Position numbers and translations under genes: made by a program. Shown piece by piece: positions 25,533 to 38,195 of a DNA stretch of 64,000 nt. This DNA is from Pristionchus mayeri (lineage: Eukaryota > Nematoda > Chromadorea > Rhabditida > Neodiplogasteridae): contig BTRK01000006.1 of NCBI GenBank assembly GCA_036245805.1, positions 33,484,901 through 33,548,900 of the forward strand, written 5' to 3'. The notes below the pieces were generated by a model, which saw only the letters and a program-made list of their open reading frames with translations, ran no database searches and had not been told where the DNA came from. Positions within the stretch are counted from its first letter, which is position 1. Each line of letters starts with the position of its first letter.

Positions 25533-28500
25533 GTGAATCGGGAACCAACTCATAGTGGTAGTTATCCATCGGGAGAGTGGATGGTCGACTACGTGCCTGC
25601 AATGTCTCTCTTCTCTGTATCGCAGTACTTCACGACGAAGAATGGAACGACTTCCGAATGCTTCGTGCAGACGAAAGGACAAAGAGCAAGATCGAGGGGA
25701 AGACGACCTGTATCAATGATCGAACGAGATGTGGAGCAGTCCGGTAAAATACTTCTAAGTAATTATGCAGGAAAACCGCAGTTTTCTTGTTGCAATAAGG
25801 CTTTCCACTTAATAGTCGATTCTATAACTCAATGGAGTAGTCCTTTTTAAAAGGGAAGTTAATCCTGCCAGATAATCCTGCTTCAAATTGGCATTCTGAG
25901 GGCGCGGTGATTGTATTTTTTTCAACTCATTGTACTCGTTACAAGACGCGCAATATGAACACCATTATCTCACCAGGCTACTTCACTAACTCGTTCCTCA
26001 ATAAATGTAAATGAATTTACACAATCACTGGCAAATGGCAGTGAGTTCATGGGAATAGAAGTACGGCTTCCCTTTCGAAAGCAGCGATCTTTGCTTATTT
26101 TGTGGTTGTGTTCTTCTCTTTTGTCTACTGCAGGAGAGTCTCGGTATCATCTTCCTTTGTTCTTTCGCCGACGAAAAGAGGACATCCTCTTGGCTATCGT
26201 GAGCATGGGTGGTCACTCCATTCCATTCCTTCCTTTATGGGCATCGATGCCTACATGTGGGGTCTAGGATTGTTCATGAATAAGTGAGGACTCAGAGTTC
26301 GACATGACAATGTATCGTACGTGATGGAAATTTAGGAACGAAAACCGTGCAATTTCCAAAAATATCACGTTTCGTGGATTATGGTGAATTTTCATTTTTA
26401 TGAGTTTTGCCTTTTTGCATTCTTTTTTCATGTGCGTTTTCATAAAGCGGATGGGATTTTACACGGAAATATGGCTAAAAATGCAATAAAAGCTAGTCAA
26501 AAATCATGAAATATTGACGAAATAGTGCTAAAACCCGGATATGGCCATTTCGTCAATATTACATGTTTTTTTCACGTGATTTTTTTGCATTTCTAGCCAT
26601 ATTTCCGTGTAAAATCCCATCCGTTTTATGAAAACGCATACGAAAAAAAGAAAGCAAAAAAGCAAAAGTAATAAAAATGAAAATTCACAATAATCCACGA
26701 AACATGATATTTTTGGAAATTGCTAAATTTCCATCACGTACGATATTGTAGTAAGACTATTCCAGTCTGTGTATGGTCTTTACGCAATTCAAGTTAGCTG
26801 CTCATCTAATTCCGATGTGTTTTCTGGCACATCCCAATCTTTTCTTTTCTTTCAAATTCAGTTCTTCCTCAATTAACAGTTCCGCGGTTTCTTTGAACTC
26901 CTACGACTAATTGTCACGACATCAGTTGTAGAGCAGCCTCTTTTCTTCCGCTATTGTCTATCCGTTTTCCCTCGCCTCTTTTTGATTGCGCCATATAAAC
27001 TGGTTTTCATTCGCTATTCGCACTTTCCCTGTAGAGAAGAAGGCAGGCAAAGGGGGAATATTATGCTTGAGTAGATTAGAGCCACGCCGGGGTTTATGTT
27101 TGAATCGAGAGGCGAATGCGGAAAAAAAGAAGGAGATGGCGAGAAATTTAGGGGGAAATGCCCAGTTGAGGGAGAAAGACGAGAGGTCGCTGACCGAACC
27201 AAAGGATGACGAGTTACCGCATGTTGCACCAAAGCAGGGTTTTTATCCACTAGCCAGTCGCCTCTGTAGTCCAACATCTGCTTAGTTGTTCCGCATTGAT
27301 GACAATAAGAATCAATGCTTTATGAGGCGTTGAAGAGCTATTCAATGGGAATTTCACTGAACAGAATCAAGCAACCGTTTTCAGTTCTCCATTTTATATC
27401 CAACCCTTAGATATACTTTATTTTCAATTTCAATAAATGCTTTGCAGCTCCCTCCGTTCACTGGGCGGAGGACATGGACGGAGCTGCTGCTTTCGATCTC
27501 AAAGATCAGATCAAACAAGCAAAGGAGATGGGGTCAGTGTGCATTAGTCTCAGCGGCATTATTGTAGGTGTAGCATTTGACAATCATACTAATTATTTTA
27601 ATAGAAAAAAGACAAGTAAACTATGAATAGCCACTCTGTAATCAATATTCATGGAAAAAATTGATTAAACATAAAACTTGTTTTTCAGATACACTGACGA
27701 TGCAGTCCACAGAGCATTGAGGAGAAATACGGGAGATGAAGAATCGGTTTGTTTCCCCCTTTCTTTCCCTGCTTATCTGTGCTTATTATGAATCAAAAAC
27801 AGTTAATAATTCCATAAATAATTCCCTGACTGTGCGACTGTTTAGATCGTGGACTCAACAAAAAAATACGAATGATATTTTTCAGCCTTATAAACGCTTC
27901 TCGGACATCAACAGCATGCTTGACCTACTGAACAAGAGCAGCGATGATAAAGGGGCGCTCTCTCACTCTTCCTCCTCCGATTCGAACTACTCTCCCTCCT
28001 GCGATCGGTGAGACATTTGCCTCCTTGAATGAGGCATTCTCTAAATTTGAACGGAGATTACACCATTCCTGTATTAGATCGTCTCTTTCTGGTCGCACTT
28101 CGAGTCGTCTCTCCCTTGATGAACGACCTGCTCTTCCCATGAAGATGTCCGTCTATCGAGACCAAGGGTGAGCACAATGCCGCGTACTTTTCAATTGAAC
28201 TGCAATGCTAATGTAGGCTACAAATCATTGTATGATCATAGGTCGCGCACGAATCGGTCGTGCGACTCTCCTCGCTCCGCCTCCGTCTCACGCTCCGCAT
28301 CCTTCCAACTAGACAGCAGATCAGCCAACAAGAAGACGGTGAGGAATATAAGCCACGACGGTTGGCACGGTATCAATCAATAATTAATTTATTCGAATTT
28401 GATAATTTGAGAGTGCTGCTCCAGTGAATGATATCGAGAGGCTGATGAAGGCATTGGATAAAGAACACGATAGGAATATGATGAATCAGATGGAGCAAAT

Positions 28501-29623
28501 CAAGTTACTAGTGGTGAGTAATTATTACAAATTATAAGAATAGACATGAACAATGATCATTCTGAACGTCACAATCCAATCAGAAACAGATAATTTATTT
28601 TGAAAATTTATTTCCTTCACATTGCATCGCTATTCAGTTTGGCCTGTTATTTTAGATATGCTCTACAAGTAAAGAAAATTATAACCATGCGTCATTTCAG
28701 GAGAAAGTGGAAAAGATGAAGCGCGAACAATCGGAATTGGAGCAAAAGTTGAACGAGAAGGTGAGGTTCGATCGATTGGATGGAATATAAATTAACTGAT
28801 TCAGATCCTAGCAGAATTACAACTAGAGAAGCAATTGAAGGATCAGAAGGAATTGGAAGAGTACAGAAGAACAGAATTGATAGAGAAGAACGAGAGAATT
28901 CAAGGAGTGAGTGGAAAAGATCAATTTAGACTCCACTTATTAAGACGCTGGGACACAGAGTGATATTGTATACGAAAATCAATTCGTTGCAGGAGCTTTC
29001 TGCTGCTTCTGAGGAGAGAGATCAAATGAGGAGCGAAATGCAGGTATTTATTGTATAATGGTTCATCTATTCAAAGCAGATTGCAGGACCACATTCATCG
29101 TGAAACAGAACTGCAAGCGATGATCGAAGAGAAGGAGAAGGTCATCCAGGATATGATCGAGGTTTGCGGGTTTTCTTCACAAAAAAAGTATTTTGTCGAG
29201 CTGATGAATTTTATGTGAACCGATTAGTTTTGCTAGCAATGCCTAGACCAAGATATTTAAATTTAAAGGTAATTTCTCAATGATTTCATTGCAGAATGCT
29301 GGTTCGATCTCTCGTCGTAATTCGGTCTTTCGACCTCACTGCATTATCTGCCTCGAGAAATGGGTCAGTGCTGATTAAACCCGACATTTACTATCTTACA
29401 TAGCTAATATTTTTGCCTAGAACTGATTGTCGCAACGATTCATCCTTGAATATTATCCATTTGCAATTGCCCATTCCAGCCTAACATCGTCTTCTCCAAG
29501 TGCATGCATCTGGCAGTGTGCGAGGAGTGCTACGAGATGGCCTCCAACAATCCCTCCGCCCCACTCAAGACTTGTCCTACCTGCAGAGAACCCATCACAG
29601 GAAGTCTCAAAGTGTACATGTGA
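25533..29623 (+). CDS. UBA / coiled-coil / RING-finger E3 ubiquitin ligase
   Basis: Exons join in phase. An N-terminal basic exon (YFTTKNGTTSECFVQTKGQ, near 25625) leads to a UBA-like helix set, FDLKDQIKQAKEMG (near 27495) plus YTDDAVHRALRRNTGDEE (near 27690) and RFSDINSMLDLLNK (near 27900). Ser-rich exons follow (SVSRSASFQLDSRS). A coiled coil then runs from NDIERLMKALDKEHDRN through several exons to EEKEKVIQDMIE (28430-29160). The C-terminal C3HC4 RING, HCIICLEKW...FSKCMHLAVCEECYEMA...CPTCREPI, lies at about 29310-29600 and ends KVYM plus stop. UBA plus coiled coil plus a compact C-terminal RING marks a ubiquitin ligase, as in IAP-type RING proteins; no BIR domain is seen. The start at 25533 is a guess: it is the first ATG in the frame that joins in phase. 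A 440-bp palindrome sits in the intron before the UBA exon. Confidence 0.72.
26308..26750. mobile_element. foldback MITE, about 440 bp, in E3-ligase intron
   Basis: The left end ATCGTACGTGATGGAAATTT is mirrored by the right end AAATTTCCATCACGTACGAT, and complementarity continues inward. GGATGGGATTTTACACGGAA at about 26450 mirrors TTCCGTGTAAAATCCCATCC at about 26603. The centre lies near 26530 with a short spacer. There is no coding capacity. This is the structure of a non-autonomous foldback transposon. I could not fix a target-site duplication. Confidence 0.8.
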
Positions 29624-30612
29624 ACTAGCCTCATATCGATTCTGGCGTGATCGCCCATTTCTTTGTTGAGAGCCCTGCTTAGCTTACCATGTATTGATTT
29701 TATACTTGAAAGAATTTGATCACCTCGTCAACTCAGCTATGGATTAGGGAACTGTTGTCCATTCATTTTTTCGAGCCTTAAATCCCACCCTCTTGTAACC
29801 TCTTCTCTCTATGAAAGGCTTGTCAAACAAGACGCCGGTTTGCTCAAGCTAGGAACACACCTTTGTTACCTCTATCTTTGCTTCCCCGCTTCCCACTTTA
29901 GACTTTACGAGAACACGAGTAGCGCGGTTGTCCTGCTTTACCTACCATTCCACATCGATCGATTGATCCATCCGAGTGTACCTTTACCGTATTCCCACTA
30001 CACCGTATCCACTTGTTTGCTGCAACTCCATGCACCACTAAACTCTAGCGTCATATCCAATTCGGCCTTCTACTTACCGTATCCGCTCCTGTTCTTGTTG
30101 AGACCCCTCCCTTTGTCTTTCATCGTAACGAAGACGCCCGAAACACTGCCTCACACTTATATCGATTGCTTACCGAATCGAAGGGGCAACAATTCACAAA
30201 AAAAATAAATTGTTAATTATAAATTGAATTTGACAATTCACTCGGTCGCCTTCTCTCTTGATCCATCGCTGGTTAACATAGAGAGAAATGGAGGATGGAG
30301 ATCGAGAGATTATTGGTGTTCTTCTATCATCCTTAGATCGTCTCTCTATTCAATTGGGAGAGTTTCTCAAAGACAAGCCGAAGGGGGGAGGGCGAAATGG
30401 AGAGGGAGGGGATGAATCAGAGGATGACGAATGGATGTAAAGTGAGAAGGAGGAATTCGAAGAGGGGGAAGGAATCTCCATTCGGTGAGTTGCCATTCCT
30501 TCTCAAATTGATTCCTTCCTCGTCTCCATTCCTCTTCTTGAGAATCCTTCCCTTGCCGCTCCTTTATCAGCTTGCGATCTGAATCTTCGTTGTGAAATAA
30601 GTATTTGCAGGC
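29624..30612. other. intergenic region
   Basis: Sequence between the RING-gene stop and the next start. Short open frames are present but none has splice-consistent partners. A TTTGCAG acceptor-like site at 30604-30610 immediately precedes the next ATG. Confidence 0.5.
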
Positions 30613-31142
30613 ATGTCCGAGTTGTTTGACAATCGGGAGAAACATCTGAGTGACTTCACGGCGACGCTTCCCGATTACCGTAGAAAGGCACGAACCATTC
30701 AAAAAAAATTTATTCATAAAAGTTACTCTTCAGGTCGAAGTAATCTACAATCCCGACAACGTGCAGAGAGGAGAGGCAGAGCTAGAGGTATGATCCATTC
30801 CCATATCCTAAAGTTGACAATGCTAATGGTGATTTCATTCTTTTCAATTGATGTGCTTCAGTGATTGGGTAAAGTCTAATAACAATGTACAAAAAAATCG
30901 TTTGTAGGATTCTCTGCGCAGTTGGCGGGAGATCGATCAAATGGTGGAGAAGATCGTCGACCCGAGGGAGATTTCCAAGAGTGTTAGTGCTGAGTGATCA
31001 GGAATGGATAGCAAACTCTGTCCTTGACTCCTTGTAAAAAGCCAGCTTTAAGTAAGTATTGCAGATGGATGGGGGAGATTCGTCGGAGAGCGAAGAGGAG
31101 GAAATCTACACGATCAGCACTCGCCCGCCCACGGACAGTGTA
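30613..31142 (+). CDS. exons of an acidic protein of unknown function
   Basis: The start ATG lies 2 nt after TTTGCAG, which suggests trans-splicing or a 5'-UTR intron. Exons read MSELFDNREKHLSDFTATLP then DYRRK, VEVIYNPDNVQRGEAELE, DSLRSWREIDQMVEKIVDPR and MDGGDSSESEEEEIYTISTR. All are phase 0, but the first intron needs a GC donor (AAAG/GCACGA at 30688). They may be the 5' end of the zinc-finger gene that begins at 33917. The last exon (phase 0 at GTACGT, 31140) does not join that exon in phase, so a missing exon or a separate gene is required. No domain is recognised. Confidence 0.45.
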
Positions 31143-31678
31143 CGTTTCACTTTCACATTTCCTTTCTTCCATCATCTACCTTCCATAAAGCCACACATTT
31201 TGCTTGCTGTGAATAAAATCAAAACATCTTGGAAATATCCTTCCGAGCATAATGTAAGTATTTCTCAGTTGTCTCGCAACTGGGTTGTCTTCGAATCGTT
31301 CTGTTCGAAGGACGAAGTTCACCACTGTTATTCCCTCGCTTCCATCGTCCTCTCCAAGAACTGAACTTGAGACTCTGAATGCAATATTTCTATCTGGCTC
31401 AGATAAATGTGTACAGATCGGAACAATGTCGAGCAGTTTTTGTTTATTTAAAAAAAATTTTTTTAATGTTTTCACGAAAATAAATTATTAGAGAGTGTTT
31501 GTTCCTGAGGTCGCATATCAGTAATTTGATGGACCTTCATTAATATGAAGCTGTTGTTCGCGTAATAATCGAACAAATAGGAGCAGGTTTGGCACAGGAA
31601 AAAATGTCGATTTTTTAAAACTCCGGTACTGGGGTGCTGATGACGATGGGCATATTCATTTTACATATTCAGAGCCTT

Positions 31679-33222
31679 CAGTTTTAATGGGGTATATCAG
31701 ATATCAGAGATCTGATAGAAATTACATAAGGCCGCACAAGGAAAAATAAAGTGTTGATATTAAGATGTCCCTAGGGGTTACTTTTCACGTAGAGTTCGAA
31801 AATCGACCTTAGAAAGCTGTATCTCTAACTGCTCATTCCGTGTGTTGCGTCACATGTGGGGGTCGGTTTTTGAAACTTTTTAATGGCTCATCCCAACCCC
31901 ATAATTCTGAAAGATCTCGACGAGATAAGCATTTTTCCTGTTGGAATTGAAAGGCTAGCTCATCTGTGAAAAAAGTTGTGGCCGTTTGAAATCTAAAAAT
32001 TGTCTAAAAGTTTGAAATCCTGGGTAGCATGTTATGGGACTTTTTGGTTCTGGGCATCCTATGTTGGAACTCGGGTACCCTGTTATGGTGCCTGTGTAGC
32101 TTATTGTGGGAACTGGGTAGCCTATGTTGGGATCTGGGTTGTCCTGTGACTCATTTTTTGGGCTTGGGTAGCCTGTGAAGTGGCCGGGGTCGCATAGTGC
32201 GGGACTTGGGAAGTATCCGATGATGCCCGAGTTCAAAACTTATACTTTCTATTATACAGGCACGAGGATGGGGACCCAGGCATTGAATCATAACCTATAA
32301 CAAAATGATGTGCAGTGATCATGCAACACAGAGCCGAAAACGGCTATTTTTCAGTATTTAAGCCCCATGCCTAGTTTAGTTTGTTTACTTTAGGACCCGG
32401 GCATCATCGGAGACTTCCCAAGTCCCGCCCCATGAGACCCGGGCCACTTCACAGGCTACCCAAGCCCAAAAAATGAGTCACAGGACAACCCAGATCCCAA
32501 CATAGGCTACCCAGCTCCCACAATAAGCTACACAGGCACCATAACAGGGTACCCGAGTTCCAACATAGGCTTCCCAGAACCAAAAAGTCCCATAACATGC
32601 TACCCAGGTACCGCGGTCTGCAGCCCAATCCCGCAAAATATCAGTTGTCCGCAAAGGTCCCAAAAAATTGAAAAATATGCCCAGAACTTTAATATTAGTA
32701 GATTAACTGCGGGCTTTATACAGATTATTTACTAACTTTTAATCCTCTTTCAAATAAGGTAATAGATGGCACCTAAATCAGAAGTTCGAAAAATTCTCAT
32801 TCTGATGTCTTTCGCGTGCGGATTGAGCACCTTTGTCCCAATTAATTTTTGATTAACTTTGGACAATTTTTAGATTTCAAACTTTTAGACAATTTTTAGA
32901 TTTCAAACGGCCACAACTTTTTTCACAGATGAGCTAGCCTTTCACTTCCAACAGGAAAAATGCTTATCTCGTCGAGATCTTTCAGAATTATGGGGTTGGG
33001 ATGAGCCATTAAAAAGTTTCAAAAACCGACCCCCACATGTGACGCAACACACGGAATGAGCAGTTAGAGATACAGCTTTCTAAGGTCGATTTTCGAACTC
33101 TACGTGAAAAGTTCCCCTAGGGACATCTTAATATCAACACTTTATTTTTCCTTGTACGGCCTATAGGTGCACTTGCTAAGTTTTCCCAGAAAGTTTCTGA
33201 TATATACCCCCATTAAAACTGA
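31679..33222. mobile_element. large foldback element, about 1.54 kb
   Basis: The ends are mirror copies: TCAGTTTTAATGGGGTATAT at the left and ATATACCCCCATTAAAACTGA at the right. The arms stay complementary for hundreds of bases. CACGTAGAGTTCGAAAATCG (31787) mirrors CGATTTTCGAACTCTACGTG (33087), and the GGGTAGC/TTATGG-rich block at 32020-32220 mirrors 32400-32610. The inner arms carry repeated pieces (TGGGAACTGGGTAGCCTATG type). The right arm has extra sequence at about 32610-32870, so it is longer. No transposase frame is visible. It lies in the gap between two exon clusters. Confidence 0.85.
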
Positions 33223-33916
33223 CGATCGTTGAGCATCCTGGAGACTGAGATCCCGTTCTCGCGATTACTGCATACATTGCCACTTTTCATTCTTGATCAT
33301 AGCCTTACGAGATGCAAGATCAAATTAAGAGATGGCGGGCATGAGACCCTGGAAGATCAGTCCATTCATAATGAAAACCTCGTCGATTTAATTAGTCGAC
33401 TCCTGAACGGATCATGTAACATTGTAATTATCTACAAAAAATTATCTACTACTATATCTTTTGAAGAGAAATTAGGAGATAATAAATGTCTCTTTGTGTG
33501 CCTTTCTGAAAATACTTATCTGTGATTGCCAACTAATAATTCTTTTTATTAAAATTGAACGCAAATCAGTATGATATTCGCTTTCTCCATTAGAGAATAC
33601 GGAAATCGCCCATGCAAATCTGCAATGGCAACTTATTTTTAAAAAAATGTGAGTATTTTAGAAATTAACATAAAAATTTTAAAATCATCTTGTGGTACAC
33701 ACAAATACACCGAACATACTTTTCCTTGTTGAATTTCCCTGTGACCCATGTAAGGAATGCGCCCCGCTGAACTGGCAACTGTAAGAAAAGTTGAAGAAGT
33801 TGGCTTTTTGCCAAAACATTTGAATAGCTTTGCCACTCCTCTCAATAATTAATATTAGTATTTGCATTACATTTACGTGTTTCAAACCCCTCAAATATTC
33901 AAATTTCAATTCCAGT

Positions 33917-36900
33917 ATGACACCATCAGAGACTGTTGAGTCTATCGACAAGTGTAAGGGAATGGTACGTTACTCAATAGTACACTGCTCAGACAAGATC
34001 CGATTCGGTGTACAGTTTAACTCAATGAGCATTCATTTGAGGTGGAGGCGATATCGGATGACAAGGCGATGCATGGAATGTTCACTTCCATCTTTGATCT
34101 ACTCAAGAACCTCTGCAGCAAGGAGATAAACGCTCAAGTTGGTGAATTGGATGAGTATTTGGCAGAAAAAGAGCGAATACGTTTAAACCATTAACCAATT
34201 TTGAATTTGCAGAACTTCGATTACGATCTAGAGTTGATGGAGTTTCAACGCAATCTTTCTGCCAAGCACGATCAGACGAGGTTTGCTTCCCCCTATACCA
34301 TCCACAGACTTCTGAAGAATAGTTTTCAAAATAGTGTATCGCAGATCCTTGCCAATTTATGGTAACAGATAATGGTAGAGTAAGAGAAGTGATGGTGAAT
34401 CAGTGCTCAGTCCACTTCCAAAAATGGTGTATTAGACAGCCCAGTTATTTTTTTCAGTATTTTTGGAATTTTTGGGTTAAAGTATGATCTAGTGCACCCA
34501 ACGAGATATAGTGGTCCCACTCTAAAATAGTGGTCCCTTAAAAAATATGATGGTCCCTCAGGACCACCATAATATGATGGTCCCGCCGTAAATATAGTGG
34601 TCCCATACTTTGTAAAAATAGTGGTCCCAAAAATTCAAAATAAATATAGTTGTCCCAAAAATGGAAAAATAATGGTCCCACTAATTGTTTTAATTTCTGA
34701 TAAAATTTTGGTGTGTTTCAACGTTCAAACTGTTTTAAATTGTCTTCCGTTCGAAATAAGTGGATATTGCAATATGTTGATATCTCACAGCAACAACAAT
34801 GCAAGCTTTATTGATCAGTTGTTAAAAGTACATTACATAGCGAAAGCGTCGGATCAAACTAGAAAACATATTTGGACTATAATCAAAGAGATGCATCATC
34901 TGGATTGTACAGGGAAAGACCATACAAAAAGCTATTGAAGGGCTTGACATGAGTGCGAGTGAGGATATACGTCAGCATTAAGCTAGCACGCTGTACATTT
35001 TTCTTAGTCGCATCCATGAATTGCATTTTAATGTTATGCCACTTCGTCGCCTCCGCTGATCTTACCGGGACTGAGTCAAACTCATAGAACTTGACCGTTT
35101 TCGTTGGATGCCGAGAGTCGAACACATTCTGCATCCCTGAGGGACCTTAGATGCCCTGAGGATCTGATTAACACTGTGGCCGGAGATTCGTAGTTTCACA
35201 CTAGTATATTCATACAATCCTTGTTGTGATTGCTAAGTGCAATTAATAAATAATCTATACTTATATTCATTGGCAAAATGACTTGAATTAAATGAAATGA
35301 TTTGAACATAAAAGAAAGAGAAAATGAAAAAAAACAAAAACAAAACCAAAAAATGGGATGAAAAGATACTGAACTGCACTTGGGACCATCAAATTTATTT
35401 ATTTAGATTGGGACCAATATTTTTACAAATATTGGGACCACTATTGTTATGGTGGGACCGCTATTTTTATATCCGATATTTGGGACCACTATATATTGAT
35501 GGGACCATGATATTCGGGACCATTATATTTACGGGACCATTATTTTTATTTCGGACCACTATTTTAGAGTGGGACCACTATATCTCGTTGGATGCACTAG
35601 ATCATACTTTAACCAATTTTTGTAGCTAAACAGCAAGAAAAATTCTTCCATCTCAGGAATGATCCACTTCGTATGTTGTTGTACGCTCTGAGCGAGTCCA
35701 TCCAACGAACTTCTCATGTTCTCGTTGCCAAATTCGCTGAGGCGAAAGCAGCTGGGGAAGTTCAGGTGAGTTCATTAATATCACAAGGACTCCTTTTCGA
35801 GGAGAATACACGATTAGCAACAGTATTCGTTGCAGATCTCTCATGAGATCAAGGCAGAACCGGCAGAGGATGTGCTCTTCCAGTCTCAAGAAGATTGCAT
35901 TGACAACGTGCGCGAATGCATGTTCTGATCAATAAATAACTATGGCTTTTCAGGATCTCGTAGAGCCAAAGATGGAAGATGTAGATGATTCCCCTTTCTT
36001 TCCAGGTTTCTCTCTCGAAGAACAGAAACCGGTAATTACTTTGAAAGGAGCAAATGAAAATATGTCCCTTGAAGACAACTTCTCGCAATAATGGAAGTAA
36101 CTATTTAAAGAAGTATCAATCTACCGGAAGTAGAAGATTCACTGAGGTCCCCTCATATTCGGGTCAAAGAGGAATGTACGCATGTCCTCTCTGCAAAGGG
36201 GTATCTTTATTTTTGTTTTTGACCAATAAAATACAATTAATGTGTATTGGTTTTTAAAATATAAAAAAATAGTATCTGAAGAATCAGTCACACAAAAGAA
36301 AGACCTATTTTAGAAGACAACTGAGCGATCTCTGCGTACTCTGGAAACTCATCTACGCATCCACCACGGGAAGACAGCGAAAACGGTGATTATGAATGCT
36401 TATTGTTGTAAATTTTGATGATCATTGCGATTGCTTCAGTAGAGACTGTGCCGAATTGTGACGAAAAATGAATTCCAAATTCAAGAATGAGGAAATTGAA
36501 GGCTAAGCTCAGTTTCGTCTGCGCATGTGGCTACATCGCCTTCAACTTCTACAATGCTCATGACCACAAGAAATTGGTGAGCCCTTCAGATTCTTTCTAT
36601 CTTGTGCCAATCACATTCTTCCAATTTCAGTGCGGGCACTGCGATTTCACAATGCATCGCTCGGATGACGATTTTGACCCCGCCCCCTCCAATCTGACGG
36701 TCTATCGGACAACTGTACGCTTCCCATTGACAGCGGTGACTCGAAACCGTTCTTATTACTGAGAGAAGCATGAGAAATACAATATGGATGAGTATCTTGC
36801 AGACTACGATAAGGAAGGGAGCGGAGAGACGAGAATCGGCATCGGGAGAGCAAGAATCAAAGAGCAGTCAAGGGGAAGAAATATACATCTGCCCGTTCTG

Positions 36901-37263
36901 CAGGGTGAGAAACAGAAGAATTCCATCCGGGATACCAAATGGATCATTGCAGCGAGAAGTGGAGCGATCCTTGCGCAACTTGCAGACCCATCTTCAGAAT
37001 CATCACAGAAGAACATGCAAACAGGTGCCTGAGTGTGCTGTCGATTTTGAAAAACATTCATAATTAAATAATAGTTCAATGATTAATCATTTACTCTTTC
37101 AGGCTCGACTCTGCTTCATATGTGTATGCGGTTACAGTACTCAGATTGTCAATGACGTCTGCAAACACAAAAGAAAGGTACACGATAATCAAATCGGAAG
37201 GGTAATTTAAAATGATTGCAGTGTGCGAAGAGCTTCTTCACGATGCACCACACAAGTGTTTGA
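33917..37263 (+). CDS. protein with two tandem, duplicated zinc-finger modules
   Basis: The first exon opens TTCCAG/T-ATG (MTPSETVESIDKCKGM). Exons VEAISDDKAMHGMFTSIFDL, NFDYDLELMEFQRNLSAKHD and LLYALSESIQRTSHVLVAKF follow. An acidic stretch with KAEPAED and VEPKMEDVDD resembles the sumoylation-type KxEP sites of transcription regulators. Module A (36170-36715) reads MYACPLCK, ERSLRTLETHLRIHHGKTAK, AKLSFVCACGY and CGHCDFTMHRS. Module B (36860-37263) reads IYICPFCR, ERSLRNLQTHLQNHHRRTCK, ARLCFICVCGY and CAKSFFTMHHTSV plus stop. Each has CxxC...HxxxHH, then CxCGY...H and CxxxxFTMH, typical zinc ligand spacing. A nucleic-acid-binding role is likely but inferred. A 1.1-kb TGGTCCC foldback element sits in one intron. 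It may be joined to the exons at 30613-31142. Confidence 0.65.
34475..35614. mobile_element. foldback element with TGGTCCC repeat arms, 1.1 kb
   Basis: The left end GGTTAAAGTATGATCTAGTG is mirrored by the right end CACTAGATCATACTTTAACC. The left arm carries TGGTCCC seven or more times at irregular spacing (34510-34690). The right arm carries its complement GGGACCA/GGACCAC a similar number of times (35384-35580). The 650-bp middle is not repetitive and has no obvious coding sequence. It lies in an intron of the zinc-finger gene between ...KHDQTR and NDPLRMLLYA. Confidence 0.85.
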
Positions 37264-38195
37264 GACTGTAGATATCAGTATAGGCCATTATTTGTACAAA
37301 CATTGCCCAGCATTCTTTTTCTTACATTTGTCGAATTTATCTCTATTAAATTCGCATATTTACGAGTCTTCAACACGAGAATAGTTGCCTAACTGGCCTT
37401 ATTGGTATAAATATTATTGAATTCCTTTTCTTTGCATTCACAAACACATATTTGATTATTTACTTTTTCGAGGCTGACAAAGGTTTTGATCGTATTTAGG
37501 CCACCAAAATATCGGGCTATAATATTTCCTCGAAAATAGTTCGCGACAAAGGGATGTACGAATGGGAAGGGAATCTCGAGGACAGGTCAATGTACCCCTA
37601 ATGGAGGAAACCATTCCGTTTCTCTAAATCGCATATCTATGTTTTAACCTCCTGTGTATACTTTATAAATAATATTTTTAACGTTGATATTCGCTAAAAG
37701 AATGAAGTAAACCCTAAAGGAAGGACAAAATGTGACGGCACTAGTGAATGCTCGAGACGCTAATGAGCAACTCTCGGAATAAACCATCTATTGCGGGAAT
37801 ATCAGACCACTTGAGCTCATTGCTACATTTATGAGTGAGAGTGTACGAGAAAAGAGAGGGTGCCTGGTTATATTTGGAGGATTTCGTACCGCTCTCGAAG
37901 ACGGATGCATGAGATCATTTAACAAGAATGTTATTTCTGATGAATTTGCAGTGATGTAACAAGGAAGGGGAAGGGGCGTGGCTTCCTCGTAAATCCTCAG
38001 ACCTCTTCATCCATCTTACGCTAATTGTCTCAAGTTCGGAGGCACAATTTTTGCCCTTCTTTTCATTTACTATTGATAGCACTTTAGATTTAGAGTATCT
38101 CAATACAGTCAAAAGGTTCAGCTAACGCGAACAATGTCCGTCGTAATCATTTTTTCTTTCTTCTTTCTGATCCTCTGTATCGGTGTAATAATAAG
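37264..38195. other. intergenic region
   Basis: Sequence between the zinc-finger stop and the short TGGTCCC element. No gene is seen. Confidence 0.5.

Noticed and set aside
33229..33525. 98-aa open frame beginning MSILETEIPFSRLL
   Set aside because: It looks protein-like but has no supported splice junction to either exon cluster; kept only as a possible missing exon of the zinc-finger gene.
34510..35580. Regularly recurring TGGTCCC as a CRISPR-like array
   Set aside because: Spacing is irregular, the motif is only 7 bp, orientation flips between the arms and the genome is eukaryotic; it is part of a foldback element.
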